Assembly: GCF_016862375.1 (NCBI RefSeq)
Contig: NZ_BOMV01000069.1
Location: 62,001-126,000, forward strand
Length of the DNA: 64,000 nucleotides
Reading direction: 5' to 3'
Source of the DNA: Paractinoplanes rishiriensis
Lineage (GTDB): Bacteria; Actinomycetota; Actinomycetes; Mycobacteriales; Micromonosporaceae
Below, in pieces: positions 26,178 to 34,669 of this stretch; the stretch's first letter is position 1, and every line of letters begins with the position of its first letter. The translations under genes were made by a program, and so were the position numbers. The notes beneath the pieces are model-generated. The model had not been told where the DNA came from. It did no database searches and saw only the letters and a list, made by a program, of their open reading frames with translations.

Positions 26178-26948
26178 TCAGGCGGTTTCGGTGGGCGTGG
26201 AGGTATCCGCCACACGTTGCCGGGAGAGCCACAGCTCCAAGCCGTCGAGCAGGCGTTCCAGGCCGAACTTGAAGCTGTCCTCCCACATCCGCTCCGGGTC
26301 CAGCTGGTCCGGCGTGATCTGGCGGCGCCAGCGGTCGTACTGCGGATGGTCGGGGGCGATCGCGTCCAGGTACGGCTCCAGCTTTTCGACGACCTGCCTG
26401 GCGTCGATGCCGGCCTTGCGGATGTGTGTGGTCACCGCCGCCTGGGTGGTCGCCGAGCCGATCGCGTGCGAGTTGAGCAGCGTGCTGACGTGTGACACCT
26501 CGACGCCGTCGAAGCCGGCCGCGAGCAGCAGCGCCACCATCCGCTCGCCGTTGCGCATCGCGTTGGGGCCGATGGTGGGCTTGGTGCCGAACATGCTCAT
26601 CACCCACGGGTGCCGCAGGATCATCAGGCGCATGCCCTGGGTGGCGATCGAGACGCCGATGCGCCAGCTGGTGTCGCCGACCTCGGGCACGTAGCACTCG
26701 CCGAGCACCTCGTCGACGGTGAGTTCGAGGAGTTCCTCCTTGTTTGCCACGTGCCAGTACAGCGACGTGGCCCCGGAGCCGAGCCGGGTGCCGAGCCGGC
26801 GCATGCTCAGCCCGCCGGTGCCCTCGGCGTCGAGCAACTCGATCGCGGCCCGCACGATCTGCTCGCGGCTGAGGGTGGGCTGCCCGCTCCGGCTGCGGGG
26901 TGGGCGCGTCCACACCGAGTCGAAAAACGGGTTCTTCTGCTCCGGCAC
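26178..26948 (-). CDS. TetR-family repressor, probable regulator of the divergent MFS exporter
   Basis: A 256-residue TetR-type protein. An N-terminal HTH domain (LSREQIVRAAIELLDAEGTGGLSMRRLGTRLGSGATSLYWHVANKEELLELTVDEV, about 26-80) is followed by a TetR_C_1-like ligand domain. The call at 26948 is GTG. It is divergent from an MFS transporter, and the 86-bp gap contains a perfect 13-bp-arm palindrome. This is the classic layout of a drug-responsive repressor that controls its exporter and itself. Confidence 0.9.
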   Translation of the reverse strand: MPEQKNPFFDSVWTRPPRSRSGQPTLSREQIVRAAIELLDAEGTGGLSMRRLGTRLGSGATSLYWHVANKEELLELTVDEVLGECYVPEVGDTSWRIGVSIATQGMRLMILRHPWVMSMFGTKPTIGPNAMRNGERMVALLLAAGFDGVEVSHVSTLLNSHAIGSATTQAAVTTHIRKAGIDARQVVEKLEPYLDAIAPDHPQYDRWRRQITPDQLDPERMWEDSFKFGLERLLDGLELWLSRQRVADTSTPTETA

Positions 26949-26989
26949 CCTGCCATCCTATCGGGGGTCGAACAGCGTACGAGCCAATG

Positions 26990-27020
26990 GTACGGTGTGC
27001 GAGTCAATCGCACACCGTAC
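26990..27020. promoter_or_regulatory. palindromic operator between tetR and MFS genes
   Basis: GTACGGTGTGCGA (26990-27002) and TCGCACACCGTAC (27008-27020) are perfect inverted repeats around a GTCAA centre. It ends 14 bases before the MFS start codon and is the likely binding site of the TetR protein. Confidence 0.85.
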
Positions 27021-27034
27021 GAGGGAAGGCCGTC

Positions 27035-28558
27035 ATGCCGGAGCGCAATCCTCGTCGTTGGCTGATCCTGGCGGTGCTCTGCCTGAGCCTGCTGGTGGTC
27101 GTCATCGACAACATGGTGCTGAACATCGCGATCCCGTCGCTGATTCAAGACCTGGGCGCCAGCACGGCCGAAATCCAGTGGATCATCGACTCGTACATCC
27201 TGGTCTTTGCGGGTCTGCTCCTGACCGCGGGCAGTCTCTCGGACCGCCACGGACGGCGGCTCGGGCTGGTGATCGGCCTGACCGTCTTCGGCGGCGCCTC
27301 GGTGCTGGCCGTGCTGTGCGAGACGCCCGGCCAGCTGATCGCGGCCCGCGGCCTGATGGGCGTCGGGGCCGCCTTCCTGATGCCGGGCACCCTGTCGATC
27401 CTCACCACGGTCTTCGCCGAGGACGAGCGCAAGAAGGCCATCGCCATCTGGAGTTCGGTGCTGGCGGTGGGCGCGCTCGGCGCACCGGCCATCGGCGGCG
27501 TGCTGCTTGAGCACTTCTGGTGGGGCTCGGTGTTCCTGATGAACATCCCGATCGCCGTCCTGGGCATCATCGCGGCCCTGGTGATCATCCCGGAGTCCCG
27601 CGGCCGGGCCGGCCGCCCCGATCTGGTCGGCGCGCTGCTCTCGATGATCGGCATGACCGCCCTGGTCTGGGCCGTGATCTCCACCGCCAAGGACGGCTGG
27701 GGCTCGGCCTCGACGCTCGGCGGGTTCCTGATCGCCGTCGTCGGGCTGGCCGGCTTCGCGGTGTGGGAGCGCCGGGTCGCCGAGCCGATGCTGCCGCTGA
27801 CGCTGTTCCGCGACCGCAACTTCGCCGGGGCCAGCCTGTCGATCGTGCTGCTGAGCTTCTCGGCCGGCGGCGTGATGCTGGCCATCACCCAGTACCTCCA
27901 GTTCGTGCTGGGCTACCCGCCGATGAAGGCCGGCTTCGCGTTCATACCGATGCTGGTGACCGGCATGGTGTTCAACGGCGTCGGGGTGGTGGTCGACAAG
28001 CGGTTCGGCACCCGGGCCGCGCTGTGCACCGGCCTCCTGCTGATGGCTGGCGGCTTCGGCGTGATGGCGTCACTCGCCCCCGACGACAGCTACCTGAAAC
28101 TCGCCATCGCGTTCGTGGTGATGGGCATGGGCACCGGCATCGCGGGCCCGGCGGCGTACGGCACCCTGATGGCGGCCCTGCCCCCGGACCGGGTCGGCGT
28201 CGGCTCGGCGGTCAACGACACCGTGCAGCAGGTCGGCACGGCGCTGAGCGTCGCGGTCCTGGGCAGCGTGCTCACCGCCACCTACCGGGCCGCCATGCCC
28301 GACGAGGTGCTGCCGCAGGCCCGCGAGTCGATCGGGGACGCCCTGCGGATCGCCGCGGCCACCGGCGACGCGGCGCTGGCTCAACTGGCCCGCACCGCGT
28401 TCGTCGACGCCATCGCCCTGACCTCGGTGGTCGGCATCGTCGGCGGCATCGCCGCGGCCACCGTGGCGGCCGCGGTGCTCCGCCCGAAGCCCCCGGCGCC
28501 GCCGGCGCCGTCGGCTCCGACCGGCGAGGCGGTCACCGAGGTTCAGCAGACCGCCTGA
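27035..28558 (+). CDS. MFS drug exporter, DHA2 family (14 TM)
   Basis: A 507-residue transporter with about 14 membrane helices. Helix 1 is WLILAVLCLSLLVVVIDNMVLNIAIPSL. The DHA2 signatures include the motif A loop GSLSDRHGRRLGLVIG and motif C, SSVLAVGALGAPAIGGVLLEHFWWGSVFLMNIPI. It should export drugs or toxic metabolites using the proton gradient. The Pro/Ala-rich C-terminal tail is cytoplasmic. ATG 27035 follows GAGGGAAGG. It is divergent from the TetR repressor. Confidence 0.92.
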   Translation: MPERNPRRWLILAVLCLSLLVVVIDNMVLNIAIPSLIQDLGASTAEIQWIIDSYILVFAGLLLTAGSLSDRHGRRLGLVIGLTVFGGASVLAVLCETPGQLIAARGLMGVGAAFLMPGTLSILTTVFAEDERKKAIAIWSSVLAVGALGAPAIGGVLLEHFWWGSVFLMNIPIAVLGIIAALVIIPESRGRAGRPDLVGALLSMIGMTALVWAVISTAKDGWGSASTLGGFLIAVVGLAGFAVWERRVAEPMLPLTLFRDRNFAGASLSIVLLSFSAGGVMLAITQYLQFVLGYPPMKAGFAFIPMLVTGMVFNGVGVVVDKRFGTRAALCTGLLLMAGGFGVMASLAPDDSYLKLAIAFVVMGMGTGIAGPAAYGTLMAALPPDRVGVGSAVNDTVQQVGTALSVAVLGSVLTATYRAAMPDEVLPQARESIGDALRIAAATGDAALAQLARTAFVDAIALTSVVGIVGGIAAATVAAAVLRPKPPAPPAPSAPTGEAVTEVQQTA

Positions 28559-28564
28559 CCGGCC

Positions 28565-28607
28565 GCCCGGCCGGGCCCGCCACGCCAGACCGGCGCCCGG
28601 CCGGGCC
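28565..28607. terminator. repeated GC-rich palindrome between convergent genes
   Basis: GCCCGGCCGGGCC occurs at 28565-28577 and 28595-28607. Each copy contains the self-complementary CCCGGCCGGG and the two copies can also pair. It lies between the ends of the MFS and metG genes and may end both transcripts. Confidence 0.4.
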
Positions 28608-28608
28608 G

Positions 28609-30057
28609 CTACTCCAGCCGGGGGAAGACCGGGTGCGGTGCCGCGGCGTCCAACTGGGCGGCGATCCGGGCGGCGCCCTCGGGGACGAACGGGCTCAGCT
28701 CGCGGGCCAGGACCCGGCAGGCGTCCACCAGCGTGGCGAGCACCGCCGCGAGATGGTCCGGCCGGTCCTGCCGGGCGAGGTCCCACGGGCGTTCGGCCTC
28801 GACGAAGCGGTTGGCGGCGGCCACCACGGTCCTGATCGCCTCGGTGGCCGCGCGGAAGTCGAACGCCGCCAGTGCACTGTCGATGGCGGCCGGCAGCGCG
28901 GCGCACAACGCGGGGAGTTCGCCGGTGCCGAGGGCCTGACCGGGCTGGTTCCTGCGGGTCAGCGACAGCACGCGGCTGACCAGGTTGCCGGCGCCGTTGG
29001 CGAGATCCTGGTGGTAGCGGGTGCGCAGCCGCTCCGCGGTGAAGTCGGTGTCGCCCAGGGCGGCCACGTCGCTGAGCAGCCACCAGCGCAGCGCGTCGTT
29101 GCCGTGGCGGGCCACCAACTCGTACGGGTCAATCGCATTGCCCTTGGTTTTGGAAAGCTTGGCGCCGTCGGCCGTCAGGTATTCGTGGACGAAGACGGCC
29201 GTCGGCAGCGGTTGACCGGTCGCGATGAGCAACGCCAGCCAGTACACGGCGTGGAAGCGGACGATGCCCTTGCCGATGACGTGCACGCGTTCGGTGGAGT
29301 CCCGCCACCAGGTGCGGTAGGCGGTGTCGTCGGTGCCGTAGCCGAGCGCGGTGATGTAGTTGGCGAGCGCGTCCCACCACACGTACACGACCTGGCCGGG
29401 GTCGTCGGGGACCGGAATGCCCCAGCCGGCGGCCCGTTCCGCGGGGCGCGAGACGCTGATGTCCCGCAGGCCGGAACGCACGAAGGACAGCACCTCGTTG
29501 CGGCGGGCCGCGGGCTCGACGCGTACCCGGCCCGACTCGATCGCGTCTAGCACGCGCTCGGCGTACCCGGAAAGCTTGAAAAACCAATTGGACTCGGTGA
29601 CCTTCTCCGGCGCCACACCGTGTTCCGGGCAGAGGCCGGCGGACAACTCGGCCGGGTCGTAGAACTGTTCGCAGCCGGTGCAGTAGAGGCCGTCGTAGCT
29701 GCGCCGATAGAAGTCACCTCGGGCTGCGGTCTGCCGCCAGAGGGCGATCACGCCGGGTGCGTGCCGCGGGTCACTGGCGGTGCGGATGAAGTCGTCGAAC
29801 GACAGCGCCAGCGCGCCGGCCAGACCGGCGAAGCGGTGCGCGTTGGCTGCCACGAAGGCACCGATCTCGACACCCGCCGCGGCGGCCGCGGTCACGTTCT
29901 TGAGGGCGTTCTCGTCGGTGCCGGTCAGAAACCGCACCGGCTCGCCGCGCAGCCGTCGATGGCGCGCGAGGGCGTCCGCCTGCACGAGTTCCAGGGCGTG
30001 GCCCAGGTGCGGGGCGGCGTTCACGTACGGGATGGCGGTGGTGACGTAGAAGGCCAT
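28609..30057 (-). CDS. metG: methionyl-tRNA synthetase
   Basis: A 482-residue class I synthetase charging tRNA-Met. It has the HIGH-like motif AAPHLGHALELVQAD, TGTDENALKN, a single zinc knuckle (YCTGCEQFYDPAELSAGLCPEHG), WWDALANYITALG, and KLSKTKGN in place of KMSKS, then an anticodon-binding helical domain. It lacks the C-terminal dimerisation domain seen in longer MetRS. I cannot tell whether it is the main enzyme or a second copy. The 208-bp gap upstream contains a 9-bp-stem hairpin. Confidence 0.9.
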   Translation of the reverse strand: MAFYVTTAIPYVNAAPHLGHALELVQADALARHRRLRGEPVRFLTGTDENALKNVTAAAAAGVEIGAFVAANAHRFAGLAGALALSFDDFIRTASDPRHAPGVIALWRQTAARGDFYRRSYDGLYCTGCEQFYDPAELSAGLCPEHGVAPEKVTESNWFFKLSGYAERVLDAIESGRVRVEPAARRNEVLSFVRSGLRDISVSRPAERAAGWGIPVPDDPGQVVYVWWDALANYITALGYGTDDTAYRTWWRDSTERVHVIGKGIVRFHAVYWLALLIATGQPLPTAVFVHEYLTADGAKLSKTKGNAIDPYELVARHGNDALRWWLLSDVAALGDTDFTAERLRTRYHQDLANGAGNLVSRVLSLTRRNQPGQALGTGELPALCAALPAAIDSALAAFDFRAATEAIRTVVAAANRFVEAERPWDLARQDRPDHLAAVLATLVDACRVLARELSPFVPEGAARIAAQLDAAAPHPVFPRLE

Positions 30058-30102
30058 GGTGCTCTCCGATCCGCCCCGGCGCGCGGGGACAGACCGAATC
30101 CG

Positions 30103-30127
30103 ACCAGCCCCGGACGCAGGGGCTGGT
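30103..30127. promoter_or_regulatory. hairpin in the metG upstream region
   Basis: ACCAGCCCC (30103-30111) pairs perfectly with GGGGCTGGT (30119-30127). It lies about 45-70 bases upstream of the metG start, with no T-tract on either strand and no recognisable T-box. It may be a leader hairpin. Confidence 0.35.
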
Positions 30128-30253
30128 GGTGGCGGTTTAGCGCACGCCGACTGGCCCCGGGTGGGGGCGCATCATTCGGCAGGCGTACGGCGTCATGACC
30201 GCCGATGATGCCAGAAAGCGGACCCCGATCCCACCGAAATCGAACACGTGTAC

Positions 30254-30259
30254 TAGCAT
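30254..30259 (+). promoter_or_regulatory. -10 box of a leaderless promoter (alkB)
   Basis: TAGCAT lies six bases before GTG 30266. Confidence 0.5.
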
Positions 30260-30265
30260 GGCCCG

Positions 30266-30909
30266 GTGACCAGCAACTACCAGCCGTCGATGCTCGACCT
30301 GATGGCCGGACCGACGCCGACGCTCGAGCCCCTGGCCGCCGGGATCAAACGGCACGTGCTGACCGCGGGCGCCTGGGTCGACGTCCTGCCGGGTTGGCTG
30401 CACGGCTCCGACGAGGTCTTCGAGACCCTGCTCGGCATCGACTGGCGGGCCGATCGCCGCCAGATGTACGACACCGTGGTCGACGTGCCCCGCCTGCTGC
30501 GCTGGTACGACCAGGACGAGCAACTGCCGCACCCGGCGCTGACCGAGGCCCGCGAGGCCCTGACCGCCCACTACGCCGACGAGTTGCGCGAGCCGTTCAT
30601 CACGGCCGGCATGTGCCTGTACCGCGACGGCCAGGACAGCGTCGCCTGGCACGGCGACACGATCGGCCGCTCGGCCGCTCGGCCCACCACGACACCATGG
30701 TCGCCATCCTGTCCGTCGGCTCCCCGCGCCATTTGTCGTTGCGGCCGCGCGCGGGCGGGCATGAGACGGTGCGCTTCCCACAGGGCCACGGCGACCTGAT
30801 CGTGATGGGCGGCTCCTGCCAGCGCACCTGGGAACACGCCATCCTCAAGACGGCCAAGCCGGTGGGACCCCGGATAAGCATCCAGTTCCGCCCGTTCAAC
30901 GTCGCCTGA
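30266..30909 (+). pseudogene. alkB: AlkB-like 2-oxoglutarate/Fe(II) dioxygenase, frameshifted
   Basis: The first frame encodes a normal AlkB N-terminus (MTSNYQPSMLDLMAG) through the iron ligands His129 and Asp131 in SVAWHGDTIGR. It then runs into out-of-frame sequence and would end at 30799. The rest of AlkB (HHDTMVAILSVGSPR, then GHGDLIVMGGSCQRTWEHAI with the second iron His, and KPVGPRISIQFRP) continues in another frame to 30909. The break is an exact 8-bp tandem duplication (30664-30679). Removing one copy restores the whole enzyme of about 211 residues. AlkB reverses methyl damage on DNA. The shift may be genuine, phase-variable, or a sequencing error. Confidence 0.88.
30664..30679. repeat. 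8-bp tandem duplication that breaks alkB
   Basis: CGGCCGCT is present at 30664-30671 and again at 30672-30679, followed by a partial CGGCC. Deleting one unit joins DTIGRSA to HHDTMVAIL in frame. Confidence 0.95.
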
Positions 30910-31282
30910 GGTGTGAGGACGGGCCGACGCGTCCGACCAAGAGATTGACCCGGTCCCGAACAGTTTCCGATGGTGGGGACCACCATCGCAGCCCTGTCGC
31001 CCGTGTAACGGCAGCCCGCTGGGAACAACTGCCGCTTCAACGGACGTCGATGGGCTGTCGGGGCGAGATCTTGGCGATCTACGGTCATCCCCGAACTCAT
31101 CCCCCGAACAGCAGATCGACAACATCGCGTCGCGGGCGAGTACCAGCGGGGACATTTGCGGCAAAGCCTTGACGAGCCCGGGCGGGCACCGGCTCGTCGC
31201 GACGCTGCGGGCCGATTCGATCACCGCGCGAGGCGGGGCGGGCCTGCAGGTCAAGGTTCGTTAACGAGGGTGAATCAAGCGG
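30910..31282 (+). other. intergenic region with an open frame but no start codon
   Basis: One forward frame is open from just after a TGA near 30918 to a TAA at 31262-31264 (about 114 codons) but has no ATG or GTG start. Its last third reads plausibly as protein (CGKALTSPGGHRLVATLRAD). It may be a decayed gene remnant. No known domain is recognised. The opposite strand frame is not convincing. Confidence 0.3.
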
Positions 31283-31320
31283 TTGACGTGCACGCGCAGA
31301 AAGTTACACTCCAAGTGTAA
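31283..31320 (+). promoter_or_regulatory. promoter and palindromic operator of the catabolic operon
   Basis: TTGACG (31283-31288) and TACACT (31305-31310), 16 bp apart, form a good sigma-70-type promoter. The perfect palindrome TTACACT-CCA-AGTGTAA (31304-31320) covers the -10 box, so a repressor bound there would block transcription. The TetR protein encoded at the end of the operon is the obvious candidate. Confidence 0.75.
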
Positions 31321-31376
31321 ATAGTTGACCCCTCACCTTCTACACAGGACTCTCCACCGGTCCGGACGGGGTGTCT

Positions 31377-32081
31377 ATGTCAACCAGCGACAACTCGGGG
31401 CTTTCTCTTCAGCACATAACTGTTCGCTTCGGCGGGCTGCTGGCACTTGATGACGTTTCGCTCCGGGTTTCGCCGGGGCGGGTCGTGGGGGTCATCGGGC
31501 CCAACGGGGCCGGCAAGACGACGCTCTTCAACGTGGTCAGCGGCTTCGTTGTGCCGCAGTCGGGGGCGATCACGCTCGACGGCCGAGCGTTCCGGCCCCG
31601 GCCTCATCAGCTCAACCGGAACGGGATCGCGCGCACGCTGCAGGGCGTCGGCCAGTTCAACGGCATGACCGTGCTCGACAACGTGCTGGTCGGCGCGCCG
31701 AAGCGCACCGGCGAGGACGCGGCCTTCGAGGTGCTCGAGCGCTGCGGGGTCGCCGAGCACGCGTACTCATACCCGGCCCTGCTGCCCTATGCCAAGCGCA
31801 AGCGGGTCGAACTGGCCCGTGCCCTCGTGGCCCGCCCCCGGATTTTGATGCTCGACGAGCCGGCCGGCGGGCTGGACACCGACGAGATCGCGTGGCTGGC
31901 CGAGCTGATCCGGGAGGCCGACATGACCGTCCTGCTGGTCGAGCACCACATGGATCTCGTGATGAGCGTGTGCGACGAGATCCTGGTGCTCGACTTCGGC
32001 AAGCCGATCGCGCTCGGCACGCCGGGCGAGATCCGGAACGATCCCAAGGTCACCGACGCCTACCTGGGTGCCGCCGCATGA
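31377..32081 (+). CDS. branched-chain-type (HAAT) ABC transporter ATPase, LivG-like
   Basis: A 234-residue ABC ATPase: Walker A GPNGAGKTT, Q-loop region RTLQGVGQFNGMTV, Walker B ILMLDEPAGGL and switch His in VLLVEHHMDLVMSVCD. The signature stretch LLPYAKRKRVELARAL departs from the usual LSYGQQR form. It powers uptake together with the LivF-, LivH- and LivM-like proteins. ATG 31377 is taken; GTG 31371 is two codons earlier. First gene of a tightly packed operon; it overlaps the next by ATGA. Confidence 0.88.
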   Translation: MSTSDNSGLSLQHITVRFGGLLALDDVSLRVSPGRVVGVIGPNGAGKTTLFNVVSGFVVPQSGAITLDGRAFRPRPHQLNRNGIARTLQGVGQFNGMTVLDNVLVGAPKRTGEDAAFEVLERCGVAEHAYSYPALLPYAKRKRVELARALVARPRILMLDEPAGGLDTDEIAWLAELIREADMTVLLVEHHMDLVMSVCDEILVLDFGKPIALGTPGEIRNDPKVTDAYLGAAA

Positions 32082-32785
32082 GCGGGCTGCTGGCAGTCGA
32101 GGGGTTGAGCGCTGGCTACGGGGCCGTGCCGGTGCTGCACGAGATCGACCTGACCGTGCAGCCGGGCGAAATTGTCGCCGTGCTGGGTGCGAACGGCGCC
32201 GGCAAGACGACGCTGCTGCGTACCGTCTCCGGATTGTTGCCGGCCACCGCGGGGCGGGTGACCATCGACGGCGTCGACCTGCGCACGGTCCGGCCGGAAC
32301 GCATGGTGCGGCACGGCGTCGCCCACGTGCCGGAGGGGCGCGGCGTGGTCACCGAGTTGACCGTGGACGAAAACCTGCGGCTCGGCGGGCTGTGGCGCCG
32401 CAGCAAACCGGCCGACCGGGACGAGATCTACGAGCTGTTCCCGCCGCTGGCCGAGCGCCGGCACCAGCCCGGGCACCAACTGTCCGGCGGCGAACGGCAG
32501 ATGCTCGCGCTGGGCCGGGCGCTGATCGCCAAGCCGCGGCTGCTGCTGCTCGACGAGCCGTCGCTGGGGCTGGCTCCCAAGATCATCGCGCAGATCATGG
32601 GGCTGCTGCGGGATCTGCGCGACCGCACCGGACTGGCCGTGCTGCTGGTCGAGCAGAACGTGCGCAGCGCCCTGTCCATCGCCGACGTCGGGGTCGTGTT
32701 GTCGCTGGGCCGGGTCGCCGCCCGGGACAGTGCCGCGACGCTCGCCGCCGACGCCGATCTCCGGCACGCCTACCTGGGGTTCTGA
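32078..32785 (+). CDS. branched-chain-type ABC transporter ATPase, LivF-like
   Basis: A 235-residue ABC ATPase with Walker A GANGAGKTT, the LivF-typical VRHGVAHVPEGRGVVTELTVDENL, signature LSGGERQMLALGRAL, Walker B LLLLDEPSLGLAP and VLLVEQNVRSAL. Pairs with the preceding LivG-like subunit. ATGA overlap with the gene before; the permease starts one base after the stop. Confidence 0.9.
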   Translation: MSGLLAVEGLSAGYGAVPVLHEIDLTVQPGEIVAVLGANGAGKTTLLRTVSGLLPATAGRVTIDGVDLRTVRPERMVRHGVAHVPEGRGVVTELTVDENLRLGGLWRRSKPADRDEIYELFPPLAERRHQPGHQLSGGERQMLALGRALIAKPRLLLLDEPSLGLAPKIIAQIMGLLRDLRDRTGLAVLLVEQNVRSALSIADVGVVLSLGRVAARDSAATLAADADLRHAYLGF

Positions 32786-32786
32786 T

Positions 32787-33665
32787 ATGGACCGCTTCCT
32801 CTATCTCACCTTCGACGGGCTCAGCCGGGGCGCCGTGTACGCGGCGTTCGCGCTCGCCCTGGTCCTGATCTGGCGGGCCGCCCGGATCGTCAACTTCGCC
32901 CAGGGCGCGATGGCCGTCGCGACCGCCTATGTCGGCTACTCGGTCAGCAACGCGGTCGGCTCCTACTGGGTCGGGTTCGCGGTCGCGCTGACCGGCGGAC
33001 TGGTGCTGGGCGCCGTGGTCGAGCGGGTCGTGATGCGGTTCGTCGACCATTCGTCGCCGCTGAACGGGGTGGTGGTCGCGCTCGGGCTGGTGCTGATCAT
33101 CCACGGGGTGCTCGGCATGGTCTACGGCAACGAGTACCTGCCGGCCCCGGCGCCGTTCAGCCGGGACGCCTTCCAGGTCGGCGGCGTCGCCCTGCTCTCA
33201 CGCTACGACCTGTTCGTCTTCGCCGCGGTGGGCGCGGTGGTCGTCCTGCTCACGCTTCTTTTTACCCGTACGGAGACCGGCCTGCGGATGCGTGCCGCGG
33301 CGTTCGCACCCGACGTGTCCCGGCTGCTCGGTGTGCCGGTGGCCGGCATGCTGACGCTCGGCTGGGCACTGGCTGCCGCGGTCGGGTCGCTGGCCGGCAT
33401 GTTGGTCATCCCCACCGAGTTGGGCCTGCACCCGAACGCCATGGACCTGCTGTTCATCTCGGCGTTCACCGCCGCGGTGCTGGGCGGCCTGGACTCGCCG
33501 GTCGGCGCGGTGGTCGGCGGGCTCATCGTCGGGCTGTTGCTCACCTACGTCAGCGGCTATCTGGGCGCCACGGTCGCGCCGATGGCGGTGCTGGCCCTGC
33601 TCGTGGTCGTGCTGCTCGGCCGGCCGGGCGGGCTGTTCTCCGGGGCGAAGGCGAGGACGGCATGA
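32787..33665 (+). CDS. branched-chain-type ABC permease, LivH-like
   Basis: A 292-residue permease with about eight membrane helices. It begins with LTFDGLSRGAVYAAFALALVLIW and has the LivH signature IVNFAQGAMAVATAYVGY near residues 37-54, then GVPVAGMLTLGWALAAAVGSLAGML. It forms the membrane channel with the LivM-like subunit. The substrate is not readable from sequence. Confidence 0.9.
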   Translation: MDRFLYLTFDGLSRGAVYAAFALALVLIWRAARIVNFAQGAMAVATAYVGYSVSNAVGSYWVGFAVALTGGLVLGAVVERVVMRFVDHSSPLNGVVVALGLVLIIHGVLGMVYGNEYLPAPAPFSRDAFQVGGVALLSRYDLFVFAAVGAVVVLLTLLFTRTETGLRMRAAAFAPDVSRLLGVPVAGMLTLGWALAAAVGSLAGMLVIPTELGLHPNAMDLLFISAFTAAVLGGLDSPVGAVVGGLIVGLLLTYVSGYLGATVAPMAVLALLVVVLLGRPGGLFSGAKARTA

Positions 33666-34669
33666 CCGCGATCGAGGAGCGCATCACCACGGCTGGGAAA
33701 AAGCCGGCAAAGCGGCGGAAGATCAGCCCGCTCCTGGTGATCGGGATCGGGGCCGTCCTGGTGGTGGCGCTGACCTACGTCCTGCCGCCGTTCCGCAACT
33801 ACCAGTTCGCCACGGTCGGCGCCTACTTCTGCGTGACCGCCGGCCTGACCGTCCTCACCGGGCTCAACGGCCAGCTCTCGCTGGGCCACGGCGCGCTGAT
33901 GGCGACCGGCGCGTACACCCTCGCGCTCATGCAGAACCGGTTCAACCTGCTGGCCGCCGGGATCGTCGCCGCCATCCTGGTGACCACCGCGGTGGGCGCC
34001 GTGATCGGCCTGGCCGCGGCCCGGCTGCGCGGCCCGTACCTGGCCGGCCTCACGCTCGCGGTCGCGGTCGTGGTGCCGTCCGTCACCAGCACTTTCGACG
34101 AGACGTTCAACAGCGATCAGGGCCTGACCGTGGCGCTCGAACCGCCGCCGGAAGCGATCCTGATGGAGCAGTGGCAGGCCTGGCTGTGCTGGGGCGGCGC
34201 GCTGGTCACCGTGCTGCTGCTGTCCTATCTGGTGCGCGGCCGGTTCGGGCGGGAGATGCGGGCCGTCCGCGACGACGAGACCGCCGCCAAACTCGCCGGC
34301 GTCAGCGTCGCGCGTACCCAGGTCCTTGCTTTTGTGGTTTCCTCCGCCTGCGCCGGCCTGGCCGGTGCCCTGTTCGCCGTGCTGGCGCAGAGCGTCTCGC
34401 CCGGTGCATTCCCGCTCACCCTCTCGCTGTTCCTGGTGATGGCGATCGTGATCGGTGGTCTGGGCCGGCTGTGGGGCGCACTGATCGGTGCCGTGCTGCT
34501 GGTGGCCCTGCCGTCGGTGGCGCAGACCATCGCGGAGGACGCCGGCTCCCAGCGGCTCGAGGGCAACCTCGCGCTCACCTTCTTCGGCGTCGTCCTCGTC
34601 GTCGTCATGCTGGCCGCGCCCGGCGGCCTGGCGTCTCTCCGAGTTCCGCGTAGGAAGAAGGGTCTTTGA
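33662..34669 (+). CDS. branched-chain-type ABC permease, LivM-like
   Basis: A 335-residue permease. A basic cytoplasmic N-terminus (about 20 residues) precedes about nine to ten membrane helices and the LivM motif LTGLNGQLSLGHGALMATGAYTLAL. AAKLAGVSVARTQVLAFVVSSACAGLAGALFA is the conserved EAA-like coupling region. The start overlaps the LivH-like stop (ATGA) and the stop overlaps the lipoprotein start (TGATG). Confidence 0.9.
   Translation: MTAIEERITTAGKKPAKRRKISPLLVIGIGAVLVVALTYVLPPFRNYQFATVGAYFCVTAGLTVLTGLNGQLSLGHGALMATGAYTLALMQNRFNLLAAGIVAAILVTTAVGAVIGLAAARLRGPYLAGLTLAVAVVVPSVTSTFDETFNSDQGLTVALEPPPEAILMEQWQAWLCWGGALVTVLLLSYLVRGRFGREMRAVRDDETAAKLAGVSVARTQVLAFVVSSACAGLAGALFAVLAQSVSPGAFPLTLSLFLVMAIVIGGLGRLWGALIGAVLLVALPSVAQTIAEDAGSQRLEGNLALTFFGVVLVVVMLAAPGGLASLRVPRRKKGL

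Noticed and set aside
27520-29550. Long plus-strand frame across the MFS and metG genes
   Set aside because: It crosses the end of one real gene and the antisense of another, with the composition of a shadow frame.
30058-30265. T-box riboswitch for metG
   Set aside because: No T-box core sequence or antiterminator pair could be found, only one simple hairpin.
30137-30781. Minus-strand frame opposite alkB as the real gene
   Set aside because: The plus strand reads as AlkB across the duplication, whereas the minus frame has no recognisable motif.
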